Shown here: positions 43,634 through 53,608 of the stretch, piece by piece
Layout of the letters: each line of letters opens with the position of its first letter
Numbering within the stretch: position 1 is the first letter of the stretch
Notes under the pieces: generated by a model
Databases searched by the model: none
Seen by the model: only the letters and a program-made list of their open reading frames with translations
What the model was told of the DNA's origin: nothing
Position numbers and translations under genes: made by a program
NCBI GenBank assembly: GCA_016125475.1
Contig: WGLR01000023.1
Span: forward strand, 1 to 64,000
DNA length: 64,000 nt
From: Betaproteobacteria bacterium
GTDB taxonomy: Bacteria; Pseudomonadota; Gammaproteobacteria; Burkholderiales; Ga0077523
Direction: 5' to 3'

Positions 43634-45142
43634 TCAGCGATCGTCGCGGCGATCGTGATGCCGGCCGGGCCGACGATTGAAGACGTCGGGGCCGAAGGGC
43701 CGGACGTGCGCTGCCGCCGCGTAGCCGAGGTGGCCGAAGCCGTCGTCACCACCACGCGTGATGCCGAGGATGTCCTCGTACGTGCGCAGGGCCGAGTAGT
43801 GGTTGTACGACTGGGTGGTGTTCACGCTTCCGGGTTCGATGAACCGCCGGTTGAACACGACCGCACCGATCTGCCCGCCACCCGCGTACTGGTACGCGGC
43901 CGTCGGAGGCTTCTGGAGGCCGAACATGCCCAGGATCGGGCTGTAGCCGGGGTTCGTGACGTTCGGCCCCGTGGGCGACCTGCAGTCCTCCTGATCGTCC
44001 GCGGCGCACGCGCGCGCGTCCTCGAAGCCCGATTCGTCGAAGGTGAGCACGACGAGCATCTTGCCGCTCCTGTAGGCAGGCGACGAGAAGATCATCGGCA
44101 TCCAGTGCCTGAGCCAGAGGTCCGCGGCCTCCAGGCCGCCTATGTTCCTGCCGCTCGCGTCCGTCGTGCCTTCGGTGTTCGGGCCGGCGCAGGTGTGATC
44201 GTGTGCGTCGTTGCAGAGATTCGGCGTGACGAACATGAAGTTCGGCGTGGTCGCCGGACTGCGCAGATCCTCGTACAGGTGGCCGGAGAACACGTCGTCC
44301 CCGCCGTTCGCGCCGACGGCGACCTTTCCGAGAGGCACCACGTGGGTGTTGCAGCGATCGTGGTCGTCGATCACGGAGTGGAAATACACGAACGGATTGT
44401 GCCGGGTCGCGTACTGGTCGTCCGCGGTCGCACCGTTCGAATAATCGGTGCCGCCGACGGGCGGGTGTGCGCACGTCGTGCCGCCCGTGGGATCGACCGT
44501 GCCGTAGTCGCGGGAGGGATCGTTGCCCATGTCTTCCGCGTAGGCGCGCCAGTTCAGGCGCTCGCGGCCATCGTGACGGCCGTGATCGTCGTGGTCGTCG
44601 CGATCGCGCAGGGCGTCGAGCTGGTCACCGATCGTGATCGCACCGTGCGAGGCACGCGTGGGCGCCGGGAACACACAGCCGTCGCCGACCACCTGACCCG
44701 GATACAGCGCGTCGTCCGCGTCCGTGCCGGGCACGATGTCCGTGAAGCCGCCGACGAGCGGCGGATGCGCGAGCGAGGCCATGTCCAGGCAATCGTTGTT
44801 GATCGCCGGAGTCGGCGCCTGGCCGGAGACCTGCGAGATGTAATTGCCGAGGCTCACGTGGCTCGTGCCGAAGTAGTTCACGATGAGCTGGCCCTGCTCG
44901 AGCAGTGTCCTGTTCAGATAGACCGCAGGCGAGTCCGCGCCGAACGTCGTCTTGTAGCTTTCGTTCTCGAGATTGATCACGAGGACGTGCTCGATGGCGC
45001 CTTCCGGCACGGCGGCACGCACGATGTCGCGGTCGTGGTCGTGACCGGCGAACGCCGTGGCGGCGATGCCGAGGCCCGCGAGGCAGGCGCCCGCGCGCGT
45101 GATCATCCGTCGCGGCTGACGGGGGGTGACTTGCTGCTGCAT
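43634..45142 (-). CDS. secreted phosphoesterase-family protein (phospholipase C/acid phosphatase-like)
   Basis: A 502-residue exported protein with signal peptide (CLAGLGIAATAFA-GH). It belongs to the phosphoesterase family of the alkaline phosphatase clan (IEHVLVINLENESYKTTFG start, SHVSLGNYISQVSGQAPT, MLVVLTFDESG, YNHYSALRTYEDILG). Expected activity is hydrolysis of phosphomono- or diesters in the periplasm or outside. It has Asp/His-rich tracts after the signal peptide (GHDHDRD), around residues 178-198 (DRDDHDDHGRHDGRE) and at the C-terminus (HHDRRDDR). Confidence 0.8.
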   Translation of the reverse strand: MQQQVTPRQPRRMITRAGACLAGLGIAATAFAGHDHDRDIVRAAVPEGAIEHVLVINLENESYKTTFGADSPAVYLNRTLLEQGQLIVNYFGTSHVSLGNYISQVSGQAPTPAINNDCLDMASLAHPPLVGGFTDIVPGTDADDALYPGQVVGDGCVFPAPTRASHGAITIGDQLDALRDRDDHDDHGRHDGRERLNWRAYAEDMGNDPSRDYGTVDPTGGTTCAHPPVGGTDYSNGATADDQYATRHNPFVYFHSVIDDHDRCNTHVVPLGKVAVGANGGDDVFSGHLYEDLRSPATTPNFMFVTPNLCNDAHDHTCAGPNTEGTTDASGRNIGGLEAADLWLRHWMPMIFSSPAYRSGKMLVVLTFDESGFEDARACAADDQEDCRSPTGPNVTNPGYSPILGMFGLQKPPTAAYQYAGGGQIGAVVFNRRFIEPGSVNTTQSYNHYSALRTYEDILGITRGGDDGFGHLGYAAAAHVRPFGPDVFNRRPGRHHDRRDDR

Positions 45143-45344
45143 GAATGGTTCTCCCGATCGGTTTTTCAGCAGGGAGGACGCGGGGAATGGGGTCCCGGTC
45201 CGCCCCCGGGAAGCCTACGGGGGCGAGATGGCGATCCGGTGACCCGCGCGGCTTCGGGGCGTGCGCCGAAGGGATCAATGCGCGACAACGTGCGTGGCCG
45301 CTTCCGACACGTGAGACGTCCGTCCACGGGGGAAGCCCGCGAAG

Positions 45345-47129
45345 TCAGAGCGAGTCGGCGCCGCGGAACCGCAGCGCGAGCACGGCGATGTCGTCCGTCC
45401 GGGGCGCGCTGCCCGAGAAGGTGACCACGGCGTCGACGGCGGCGTGCACGACATCGGTCGAGGACCCGCCCGATGCCGCGTCGAGTGTGGCGAGCAGCCT
45501 GACCGACCCGAACTGCTCGCCCGTTTCCGACTCGGCCTCGGTGACGCCGTCGGTGAAGAGCACCAGCACCGAGCCAGGCGGCAGCTGGACGTCCGTGCAC
45601 CGGAAACCGATGTCACCGAGGATGCCGACCACGGTGTTGCGCGCCACGTCGAGCGGGGTGAAGTCCTGCCCCGGGGCGCCCAGCAGTGCCGGGTTGTGAC
45701 CGGCATTCACGCACGAGAGCCGGCCGGTTGCCGTGTCGAGGACGGCGCAGAAGAGCGTCACGAAGAGCGAAGCCTCGTTCCGCTCGAACAGCTGCCGGTT
45801 CACGCGTTCGACGATCCTCGCGAGGGGCGCCACGCGACCGCCGCCGCGCCGGGTGGCTTCGGTACGCAGCAGCGTGAGCGCCCGCACCATGAAGAGCGCG
45901 GCAGACAGCCCCTTGCCGCAGACATCCCCGATCGTGAGGAACAGGTGGCGCTCGTCCAGGAAGAAGACGTCGTAGAAGTCGCCGCCGACTTCCTGCGCGA
46001 TGCGGATGGCGGCGGCGCAGTCGACATCGTCGCGATCCGGGAAGAAGGCCTCGGGGTTCGGCAGCATCCCGAGCTGGATGTCGTGCGCGACACGGAGGTC
46101 GCGCTGGAGCTGCTCGAGCGCGAGGGTCGCGCGCAGCTGTTCGACGATCCGTTCGGAGCTGCGTCGCACGCGGGCGGTCAGCACGCGCAGGAAGCTGCGG
46201 TTGACCGACTCGATGGGCAGCAGCCGGGTGAAGAGAGTCTGGCTGTCGACGAGCAGCACACGCGTGCCGGCCTCCGCCACGACGAATGCCGAAACGGGGT
46301 CGCCGTCGATCACGGACAGCTCGCCGACGAACCTGCCACGGTCGACGGGGACGTGGTCGCGCGAATCCAGCGTGCCGAGATGCACTCGAAGCCGGCCTTC
46401 CAGCACGAACGCGATGGCGTCGTTGCGGTCTCCCGGGCGCAGCAGGACCGTCTCGGTTCCGAATCGTGCGACCACGCATTTCGCTAGGAGCTGCTCGAGC
46501 AGTGCGTACGGCACGCCGCGGAACATCTCGAACTGCGCGAGGACGCCGGCGGCACGTCGGTCGGTACCGCTGCGCTCGTTGCCGCCCGTGGCCGTGCCAT
46601 CGGCACGACGCCAGGGGGCGTGCGACTCGGGGAACGCCTGCCGCCGGTCGGGGCCGCGCTCGACCTTCGGGCGCGACGCAGCCTGCGCGAGACCGGCGAC
46701 CTCGAATTCCAGCGTGGTGCGGTTGTGCCCGCCAGCGCGCTCGTACTCCCAGCCATCGCTGAAGCGCCGGACGAGTCTCAGGCCCCAGCCGCCGGGTGGG
46801 GCGTCCGGGCCGGGCGGAGGGGTCGTCGCGAGGTGTTCGCCGGGATCGAACGGACGGCCCGTGTCGAGGATCTCCAGTCGCACGCGTCGCTCTCCCTGCG
46901 AGAGCACGAGCTCGATGAGGTGGTCCCGCGACGGGGCTCCCGAATGGTCGAGGATGTTGGTGACGAGTTCGCCCGCACAGAGATCGAGGCGATACGTGTC
47001 GTCCGGCGAAAGCGAATGCGCGGATGCGAACGCGTGCAGCCAGTCGCTCACCGTCCTGAGGGAGGCTGGCTCGGGCGCGATGCGCAGCCGCTGCGGACTC
47101 GCGGCGCGCGGAAACGTGGCGCGGTTCAA
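45345..47129 (-). CDS. HATPase-cNMP-SpoIIE tri-domain partner-switching phosphatase
   Basis: The 594-residue protein combines three modules. An anti-sigma-type HATPase_c domain comes first (residues about 15-150; AGELVTNILDHSG, GWGLRLVRRFSDGWEYE), then a cyclic-nucleotide-binding-like domain (about 195-330; LRPGDRNDAIAFVLEGRLRVHLG), then a SpoIIE/RsbU-type PP2C phosphatase (about 355-594; GGDFYDVFFLDERHL, DVCGKGLSAALFM, FTDGVTEAE, TDDIAVLALR). It should phosphorylate or dephosphorylate the STAS partner. TTG at 47129 is taken as start, overlapping the STAS stop as TTGA; the longer ATG frame would run through the STAS gene. Confidence 0.82.
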   Translation of the reverse strand: MNRATFPRAASPQRLRIAPEPASLRTVSDWLHAFASAHSLSPDDTYRLDLCAGELVTNILDHSGAPSRDHLIELVLSQGERRVRLEILDTGRPFDPGEHLATTPPPGPDAPPGGWGLRLVRRFSDGWEYERAGGHNRTTLEFEVAGLAQAASRPKVERGPDRRQAFPESHAPWRRADGTATGGNERSGTDRRAAGVLAQFEMFRGVPYALLEQLLAKCVVARFGTETVLLRPGDRNDAIAFVLEGRLRVHLGTLDSRDHVPVDRGRFVGELSVIDGDPVSAFVVAEAGTRVLLVDSQTLFTRLLPIESVNRSFLRVLTARVRRSSERIVEQLRATLALEQLQRDLRVAHDIQLGMLPNPEAFFPDRDDVDCAAAIRIAQEVGGDFYDVFFLDERHLFLTIGDVCGKGLSAALFMVRALTLLRTEATRRGGGRVAPLARIVERVNRQLFERNEASLFVTLFCAVLDTATGRLSCVNAGHNPALLGAPGQDFTPLDVARNTVVGILGDIGFRCTDVQLPPGSVLVLFTDGVTEAESETGEQFGSVRLLATLDAASGGSSTDVVHAAVDAVVTFSGSAPRTDDIAVLALRFRGADSL

Positions 47130-47464
47130 CCGGCTGCGATCGTGTCGCGTGCCGAGTCGATGTCCACGCACATCGGCACCACCTGCCCGATGCCTGCGGT
47201 CTCGAGGACCTGTCGGCTCATGCCTTCCGGGACGACCAGTGCGATCCGGCCACCGCGCTGCATCTGGCTGCGTGCGGTCATCAGCAGCATGCGTATGCCG
47301 ATGGATGCGATGTACGGTACTTCGGTCAGGTCGATCAGGAACCGGCCGGTCCGGCTGGTGGTGAGAAACGAAAACTTCTGGTCGACCGCCTGTGTGCCCT
47401 CGAGATCCAGGCGTCCGCACAGCGCGACGACGGTGATCTCCCCCTCGAGAGTCTCATGCCTCAT
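47126..47464 (-). CDS. STAS-domain anti-sigma factor antagonist
   Basis: A 112-residue SpoIIAA-like protein. The IDLTEVPYIASIGIRML segment has Ser54 at the phosphorylated position. ATG at 47464 gives the usual single-domain length; the longer frame to 47542 has a low-complexity tail. It is the natural partner of the co-encoded tri-domain protein (overlap TTGA), with phosphorylation of Ser54 by its HATPase domain and removal by the PP2C domain as the likely cycle. Confidence 0.85.
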   Translation of the reverse strand: MRHETLEGEITVVALCGRLDLEGTQAVDQKFSFLTTSRTGRFLIDLTEVPYIASIGIRMLLMTARSQMQRGGRIALVVPEGMSRQVLETAGIGQVVPMCVDIDSARDTIAAG

Positions 47465-47735
47465 TTCCACGTCTTCTTCTCCGGCCGACTCCGGCGGGCA
47501 GCGACGCCCCCGGTCGGCGTTCATCCTTGTGAAACACGACATCCGGCATTCCTTCTACCTCCGCAACATGACAAACCGGTGACCAGGGGCGGCTCCATTG
47601 ATGAGCCTGACGGACCCATCCCGTGGTCGGAGGTGCACGGTAGGATTGCGTCGCGGCGCCACGGCGTCGATCGTGGCGGCTCGGCGTGGAGCGCGTCATT
47701 CGCGGCCCGTCGCCGCAGCACTCGGGGAGGAATCG

Positions 47736-48503
47736 ATGGATACGTCAGTCGTGGTGGAGCGCGAGGGGAGGATTGCCGTGGTCACCCTGAACAGGCCGGA
47801 ACGCCGCAATGCGCTCTCCGTCGGGTTCATGCGGACGCTCACCCGGGTCGCCGAGGGTCTGCGGGAGGATCCCGGCGTCGATGTCGTACTGCTCACGGGT
47901 GGCCGGAACTGGTTCTCGGCCGGTGCGGATCTTCGGGACGAGGAACGCTGGGCAGGCGACGGGAAGAGCCTCGTCGACCAGCGCGAGATGTCGCAGACGG
48001 GGTACCGGATGGCGCGTGCATGGGAGGAACTGCCGCAGATCACGATTGCCGCGATGGAGGGCTACGCGATCGGGGGTGGCCTCGCGCTTGCGCTCGCCTG
48101 CGACTGGCGCGTGATGGCCGAGGATGCGTTCGTGAGCCTGCCCGAGATCGAACTGGATCTGCCGCTCACGTGGGGAACACTCCCGCGGCTCATCGCGCTC
48201 TCGGGGCCCGCCTACGCGAAGCGGCTCACCATCCTGTGTGAACGCATCCCCGCGACGGACGCGCTCGCTGCCGGACTGGTCGACTACGTCGTGGCCACGG
48301 GCACGGCGCTCGAGGAGGCGCGGGAAGTCGGCAGGCGGGTACTCGAGAAGCCCCGGGCGTCGGTGCGCATGAGCAAGGAGACGATCAACGCGACGGCCTA
48401 CGCACTTTCGCACCTCGCGTCCCACGCGGGTGCCGACCAGTTCACGCTCGCGACCGGGAGCGAGGAGGTCCGGGTCGCGAGAGAGGCTTTCCGCAAGCGA
48501 TGA
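47736..48503 (+). CDS. enoyl-CoA hydratase/isomerase-family protein
   Basis: A 255-residue crotonase-fold protein. The oxyanion-hole residues are in RNWFSAGADLR and AMEGYAIGGGLALALACDWRV, and the acidic catalytic position appears in LPEIELDLPLTWG. Reactions include hydration or isomerisation of acyl-CoA. ATG at 47736 follows GGGGAGG. It is followed by a terminator at 48623. Diverges from the STAS gene. Confidence 0.85.
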   Translation: MDTSVVVEREGRIAVVTLNRPERRNALSVGFMRTLTRVAEGLREDPGVDVVLLTGGRNWFSAGADLRDEERWAGDGKSLVDQREMSQTGYRMARAWEELPQITIAAMEGYAIGGGLALALACDWRVMAEDAFVSLPEIELDLPLTWGTLPRLIALSGPAYAKRLTILCERIPATDALAAGLVDYVVATGTALEEAREVGRRVLEKPRASVRMSKETINATAYALSHLASHAGADQFTLATGSEEVRVAREAFRKR

Positions 48504-48622
48504 ACGGCAGGGGAAGATCCGCATCGGCCCGGGATACGTGTGCATTCATCCAAACGGATGATGCGGGCGCGCGCGTGGATCTGTAGGATGGATTCACCCT
48601 CCCGCTCCAGAGTGGACTCTCT

Positions 48623-48664
48623 GGCGGCACCGGGCTCCGCTGCGGCGGGGTGCCCCGTGCCGCC
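48623..48664 (+). terminator. rho-independent terminator after enoyl-CoA hydratase gene
   Basis: Arms GGCGGCAC (48623-48630) and GTGCCGCC (48657-48664) are followed directly by GCTTCTTTTGG. Confidence 0.6.
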
Positions 48665-48693
48665 GCTTCTTTTGGGGGGCCTCGTTCGCCTTC

Positions 48694-49191
48694 TCAGATT
48701 TCGACACCTGCCTGCTTGAATCGCGCGCGGATCCGACGTTGCAGTTCCGGGGCCAGTGCCTCGCCCCAGTGGCGACCGGCCACCATGCTCTCCTGGATCA
48801 GCGAAGGCATGACCCGAATCGTCTTCTGTCCCAGGTCCGTCGAATAGAAGCGGATCATCTCGCGGATCTCGTCATCCGTGAAATGCCGGTGATAGATGGG
48901 AATCATCTCGTCCTTGAGAGCCCCCATCTTCGCCGCGAACGTCTCGTGAATGATCTCCGGCAACAGGTCGAGGACTTCCTTCGGCACATCGGGGCGTGAC
49001 TGTCTCAGCGAGTTCGTGAACTCTGTCACGACCATGTCGCTCATCTGCTGCGCGATCGAGAGTGCGCCCGTCATCTCGAGCAGCCGCTCGATGTCGGCAC
49101 GCTTCTCGGGGCTGAGGTCGTCGGCCAGTGCACCGGGTGGCGCGGCGGCGAGCAGCGCGATGACGAGGATGACGACGCGAACGATGTTCAT
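48694..49191 (-). CDS. DUF2059 periplasmic protein
   Basis: A 165-residue protein with a signal peptide (VVILVIALLAAAPPGALA-DD) and a DUF2059-type helical domain (RADIERLLEMTGALSIAQQM, FTDDEIREMIRFYSTDLGQKTIRVMPSLIQES). Function unknown. The ATG at 49191 starts the signal peptide; the longer frame adds only basic sequence. It lies 132 bases downstream of pstB on the same strand. Confidence 0.75.
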   Translation of the reverse strand: MNIVRVVILVIALLAAAPPGALADDLSPEKRADIERLLEMTGALSIAQQMSDMVVTEFTNSLRQSRPDVPKEVLDLLPEIIHETFAAKMGALKDEMIPIYHRHFTDDEIREMIRFYSTDLGQKTIRVMPSLIQESMVAGRHWGEALAPELQRRIRARFKQAGVEI

Positions 49192-49323
49192 GGCTGGCCT
49201 CCGGGGACGTGGACGGTGCGTGCGGGGGAGGATACCGCCTGGCACGGCCTACGGCGCAGGACCAGGGGCCACGCCGGGCCCGACGGGCCTCTTCTGCTGC
49301 CTGGGCGGCCCGACGTTTCCGGA

Positions 49324-50133
49324 TCAGCCGAAGCGGCCGGTGATGTAGTCCTGCGTGCGCGGCTGATCCGGGGCGCTGAAGATATGGGTCGTCGTGCCGA
49401 ACTCGACGAGTTCGCCGAGGTACATGAAAGCGGTGTAGTCGGAAACCCGCACGGCCTGCTGGAGGTTGTGCGTGACGATGCAGATCGTGTAGCGCTTCCG
49501 GAGATCGTGGATGAGTTCCTCGATCCGTGCCGTGGAGAGCGGGTCCAGCGCAGAGCAGGGCTCGTCCAGCAGGATGACCTCCGGCCGTACGGCGACCGTT
49601 CGCGCGATGCACAGACGCTGCTGCTGGCCCCCCGAGAGGCTCTGGCCGTTCATCTGGAGCTTGTCCTTCACCTCGTCCCAGAGCGCCGCAGCCCGCAGGG
49701 CCTCCTCGACCCGGTCGTTCATGTCGGCGTCGGAAAGACGCTCGTAGAGCCCGATGCTGAACGCGATGTTGTCGTAGATGGACATCGGGAAGGGCGTCGG
49801 TTTCTGGAACACCATGCCGACACGCGCGCGAAGCAGGTTGAGGTCGGTACGGGGCGAGAGGATGTCCTCGCCGTCGAAGGCGACCTCGCCTTCGGCACGC
49901 ATGCCGGGGTACAGGTCGTACATGCGGTTGAGCACCCGCAGCAGCGTGGACTTGCCGCACCCGGACGGCCCGATGAACGCGGTGACGCGATGGCTGTAGA
50001 TCGGCAGCGAGACGTTCTTCAGCGCCTGGTGCGAGCCGTAATAGAAATTGAGGTTCTTGATGGTGAGCCGTTCCGTGTCCGGAACGGCAGACAGTTCCCG
50101 CGGACGGGCCACGAGAGGGCTGACGGCTGTCAT
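49324..50133 (-). CDS. pstB: phosphate ABC transporter ATP-binding protein
   Basis: A 269-residue ABC ATPase: Walker [10 protein letters not shown] (residues 55-63), signature LSGGQQQRL, Walker [14 protein letters not shown]. The PstB-specific [15 protein letters not shown]-terminus and [12 protein letters not shown]-terminus are both present. It powers high-affinity inorganic phosphate import. ATG at 50133 overlaps the pstA stop (ATGA). No phoU gene follows; the next gene is DUF2059. Confidence 0.95.
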   Translation of the reverse strand: MTAVSPLVARPRELSAVPDTERLTIKNLNFYYGSHQALKNVSLPIYSHRVTAFIGPSGCGKSTLLRVLNRMYDLYPGMRAEGEVAFDGEDILSPRTDLNLLRARVGMVFQKPTPFPMSIYDNIAFSIGLYERLSDADMNDRVEEALRAAALWDEVKDKLQMNGQSLSGGQQQRLCIARTVAVRPEVILLDEPCSALDPLSTARIEELIHDLRKRYTICIVTHNLQQAVRVSDYTAFMYLGELVEFGTTTHIFSAPDQPRTQDYITGRFG

Positions 50134-50990
50134 CGGGTGGCTCCTCTGGCGCCGAGAGCGCGGGCGAATATGCTGAGCGCCAGCACGGTCATCGTGATGA
50201 GCAGCGCCCCCGTCCACGCGAACTTCTGCCAGTCGGAGTATGGTGACAATGCGAACTGGAAGATCACGACGGGAAGACTCGCCATGGGGGCATTGACGTT
50301 CGTGCTCCAGAACTGATTGTTCAGCGCGGTGAAAAGCAAGGGTGCCGTCTCGCCGCTGATGCGGGCGATGGCCAGCAGGACTCCCGTAATGATACCGGAC
50401 CAGGCGGCCTTGTAGGCGATCTTTCGAATCATGATCGCGCGCGGGATCCCGACCGAGGCGGCCGCCTCGCGCAACTGGTCGGGCACGAGCCGCAGCATGT
50501 CTTCCGTGGTTCGCACGACGACGGGGATCACGATGATCGCGAGGGAGACCGCGCCCGCGAGCGCCGAGAAATGGTGCATCGGCGCGACCATGATCGTGTA
50601 GACGAACAGGCCGATCACGATCGACGGAGCGCTCAACAGGATGTCGTTGATGAAGCGGATCACGAGCGTGAGGCGCGAGTGCCGGCCGTACTCCGCCATG
50701 TACGTCCCCGCGAGTATTGCGATCGGCGTCCCGATGACCACGCCGAGCACGGTCATCACCACGCTGCCCGCGATGGCGTTCAGTAGTCCGCCGTCCGAGC
50801 CGGGCGGCGGGGTCATCTTCGTGAAGATCTCCAGCGAAAGACCCGAGAAGCCCTTCGCGACCAGCGTGAGCAGCACGGCCGCGAGGCAGCCCAGGCCGAT
50901 CAGCGTCGCGACGAGGCACAGGCCCATCGCGAGCGCGCTGGAGCGCCGGCGCTTGCGAAAACGGTTTCGGTCGAATGCAAGACTGTCCAT
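50130..50990 (-). CDS. pstA: phosphate ABC transporter permease PstA
   Basis: A 286-residue permease with six membrane helices and the EAA loop [27 protein letters not shown]. PstA features include the [20 protein letters not shown] run and [11 protein letters not shown]. It pairs with PstC. It ends in the pstB ATG overlap and starts three bases after pstC. Confidence 0.94.
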   Translation of the reverse strand: MDSLAFDRNRFRKRRRSSALAMGLCLVATLIGLGCLAAVLLTLVAKGFSGLSLEIFTKMTPPPGSDGGLLNAIAGSVVMTVLGVVIGTPIAILAGTYMAEYGRHSRLTLVIRFINDILLSAPSIVIGLFVYTIMVAPMHHFSALAGAVSLAIIVIPVVVRTTEDMLRLVPDQLREAAASVGIPRAIMIRKIAYKAAWSGIITGVLLAIARISGETAPLLFTALNNQFWSTNVNAPMASLPVVIFQFALSPYSDWQKFAWTGALLITMTVLALSIFARALGARGATR

Positions 50991-50993
50991 GGT

Positions 50994-51971
50994 CTAGCTC
51001 TTCATTCCCTGGTCGATGCGCCAGAGCAGGAATCGGGCACCGGCCAGGATGGTCATCGTGATCAGGAACAGCAGCAGGCCGAGGAGGATCAGCGAGGACG
51101 TGTAGAGATCGCCGTCGGCCTCGGTGAACTCGTTCGCGATCGTGGCCGAGATCGTCGTCCCGGGCGCGAGCAGCGACATGGAGATGCGGTGGGCATTCCC
51201 GATCACGAAGGTGACCGCCATCGTCTCGCCCAGGGCCCGGCCGAGACCGAGCATCACGCCGCCGATGAGGCCGACCCGGGTGTGCGGGATGACGACGTTG
51301 CGCACGACTTCCCACCGGGTGCAGCCGATCCCGTAGGCGGCCTCCTTCAGGGAGGTCGGGACGGTCTCGAACACGTCACGGCTCACCGCGGTCACGAACG
51401 GCAGGACCATGACGGCGAGGATCAGTGAGGCGGTCAGCACGCCGATACCATAGGGAGGCCCTGCGAACAGGCCCGACAGCACGGGGATGTTTCCGAACAG
51501 CGCGATGAGGGCCGGCTGGACCGTCGTCTGCAGGAGGGGGGCCAGCACGAACAGCCCCCAGATGCCGAAGATGATGCTCGGGATGCCCGCCAGCAGTTCG
51601 ATCGCGGCGCCGATCGGACGGCGCAGCGGCATGGGGCAGGACTCGGTCAGGAAGATGGCGATGCCCAGGCCGATGGGGACCGCGATCAGCATGGCGATGA
51701 ACGAGGTCACGAGCGTCCCGTAGATGGGCGCGAGTGCTCCGAACTTCTCGGTCACCGGATTCCAGGACTCGGTCGTGAGGAAGTCGAAGCCGAATTCCTT
51801 CATGGCCGGCCACGCCCCCGTGACGAGCGAAACCGCGACCGCACCCAGCAGGCTGAGCACGAGTATCGCGGCGACGAAAGTCAGGTTGCGGAAGATCTTG
51901 TCGGAGCGTCGGAATCGTGCGAGCGTGCGCTGCCGTTCCATCGAATGTCCGAGCGCTAATTGCGGGTTCAT
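50994..51971 (-). CDS. pstC: phosphate ABC transporter permease PstC
   Basis: A 325-residue permease with the PstC hallmarks [32 protein letters not shown] and [16 protein letters not shown], and an EAA loop ([22 protein letters not shown]). ATG at 51971 is preferred; a longer frame back to 52145 reaches into the pstS end without similarity. It lies 61 bases after pstS. Confidence 0.94.
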   Translation of the reverse strand: MNPQLALGHSMERQRTLARFRRSDKIFRNLTFVAAILVLSLLGAVAVSLVTGAWPAMKEFGFDFLTTESWNPVTEKFGALAPIYGTLVTSFIAMLIAVPIGLGIAIFLTESCPMPLRRPIGAAIELLAGIPSIIFGIWGLFVLAPLLQTTVQPALIALFGNIPVLSGLFAGPPYGIGVLTASLILAVMVLPFVTAVSRDVFETVPTSLKEAAYGIGCTRWEVVRNVVIPHTRVGLIGGVMLGLGRALGETMAVTFVIGNAHRISMSLLAPGTTISATIANEFTEADGDLYTSSLILLGLLLFLITMTILAGARFLLWRIDQGMKS

Positions 51972-52032
51972 GTGAGAGAAGCCCAGGTTGGCAGCGGGCC
52001 GCGGCCCGCTGCCAGCGCGCAGTTGCGCAAAA

Positions 52033-53079
52033 TTACAGAACGGGCTTGCCGTCTGCGTCCTTGATTTCCTTCCAGCGCGATTCCACGAGTTTCTTGACGT
52101 TCGCGGGCATCGGCACGTAGTCGAGTCCCGCTGCCGCAGCGTCACCGTGCGCGTAGCACCACGAGAAGAACTTCAGGGCTTCGCGCGAGGCATTGGCGTC
52201 GCGGACCTGCATCGGCATCAGGATGAACGTCGACGCCGAGATCGGCCACGAGGCATCGCCCGGCTGGTCCGTGATGATCTGGAAGAAGCCCGGTGCGTGG
52301 GCCCAGTCGGCGTTGGCCGCGGCGGCCTGAACGGAATCGGCCGTGGCAGACACGGCCTTCCCGGCCTTGTTGACCATGCGGGTCGTCGTGAGCTTGTTCT
52401 GCTTCGCGTAGGCCGTCTCGACGTAGCCGATCGAGTTCTTCGTCTGCTGAACGTTGTTCGCGACACCTTCATTGCCCTTGGCGCCGATGCCGACGGGCCA
52501 CTGCACCGAGGTCGCCTCGCCCACGTTGGTCTTCCAGGACTCGCTGACCTTCGAGAGGTAGTTCGTGAAGTTGAAGGTCGTGCCCGAGCCGTCCGAGCGG
52601 TGCACCACGGCGATCGCGGCCGAGGGCAGTTTCAGCCCGGGATTCAGCTTCCGGAGCGCCGGGTCGTTCCACTTGGTGATCTCGCCGAGGAAGATGCGCG
52701 AGAGCGTGGTGCCGTCGAGCGTGAGCTGATCCGAATGGATGCCGGGCAGGTTCACCACGGGCACGATGCCGCCCATGACCATGGGCCACTGCATGAGATT
52801 GCCGGCCTTCTCGAGTTCCTGTTCCGTCAGGGGCTTGTCGGACGCTCCGAACGTCACGGTGCGTGCCTTGATCTGCTTGATGCCGCCTCCGGAGCCGATC
52901 GACTGATAGTTCAGGCCGATGCCGGTCTCCTTCTTGTAGGCGTCCGCCCACTTGGCGTAGATCGGATAGGGGAAGGTCGCTCCCGCGCCCGAGATTTCGC
53001 CGGCGAAAGCCGTGACTGCCGCCAGACCCAGGGCGCCGGCCACTCCGACTGCCCGCATGAGCTTCGTCATTTTCTGCAT
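52033..53079 (-). CDS. pstS: phosphate ABC transporter substrate-binding protein
   Basis: A 348-residue periplasmic phosphate receptor. It has a signal peptide ending TAFA-GE near residue 26, the AGATFPYPIYAKWAD start and the phosphate-contacting DGSGTTFNFTNYL loop. The SGGGIKQIKARTVTFGASDKPL segment is typical of PstS. First gene of the pst operon; ATG at 53079 follows GAGGAATC. A candidate Pho box lies about 300 bases upstream. Confidence 0.95.
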   Translation of the reverse strand: MQKMTKLMRAVGVAGALGLAAVTAFAGEISGAGATFPYPIYAKWADAYKKETGIGLNYQSIGSGGGIKQIKARTVTFGASDKPLTEQELEKAGNLMQWPMVMGGIVPVVNLPGIHSDQLTLDGTTLSRIFLGEITKWNDPALRKLNPGLKLPSAAIAVVHRSDGSGTTFNFTNYLSKVSESWKTNVGEATSVQWPVGIGAKGNEGVANNVQQTKNSIGYVETAYAKQNKLTTTRMVNKAGKAVSATADSVQAAAANADWAHAPGFFQIITDQPGDASWPISASTFILMPMQVRDANASREALKFFSWCYAHGDAAAAGLDYVPMPANVKKLVESRWKEIKDADGKPVL

Positions 53080-53608
53080 TGATTCCTCGTCGATTGCGAT
53101 GCAAATGGTTCGTGACGGTGGCTGCGTCCGTGCCGACTTCCGGGTCCGTTGCCCGTCCGGCGCGATCCCGCGCGGAAACGGCACGAACCTGAACGGCACC
53201 CGTTCCTGCCCGGGCCCTGCCCGGACGAGGAGACTGACGTGCACGCGCCAACCCGTCACCCCCGGGGCGATGCGCCGAGGCCGGTGTCCGGCGGACACCG
53301 ATTCCCGGGCGAATCTCACCGGTACTGCACGCAAACGCCCCGCGGTGCATGAGGGGCTGCTCTGCGCGCGGTCCTTCTTACGCGAGTTTCATGACAGTTT
53401 TGTGAATGTTGTGCGTAGGCCGAAGGGCCGGCGCCGGGCCCTGCGCGACATTGCCATCGCACGAACGTACCGCCCGCGCAGGGCGCGGGCTCCCGAGCGG
53501 GCCGTATTTGACCAGTTTCGCGCGCCGACGAACAGCCCGTCCCGCAAGCTTCGGGAGCATAATCCTTATGAATCCTGTGCCTACGAGATCATCCGGGGAG
53601 CCGAGCAC
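53080..53608. other. divergent intergenic region with pst leader
   Basis: A 529-base region between pstS and the enolase-superfamily gene. Apart from the candidate Pho box at 53376-53408 and the GGGGAG site before 53609, I see no gene or other motif. If the Pho box is real, the pst transcript has a leader of over 250 bases. Confidence 0.4.
53376..53408 (-). promoter_or_regulatory. candidate Pho box
   Basis: On the minus strand, three 11-base units follow one another: CATTCACAAAA, CTGTCATGAAA and CTCGCGTAAGA. The central CTGTCAT matches the PhoB half-site exactly, and the 11-base period with A-rich spacers is the PhoB pattern. The third unit is weak. Confidence 0.5.

Noticed and set aside
45345-47420. 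691-residue reading of the SpoIIE-type phosphatase starting at 47420
   Set aside because: The extra N-terminal sequence lies on top of the STAS gene in another frame and is low-complexity Arg/Pro/His. The TTG at 47129, overlapping the STAS stop, is more likely.
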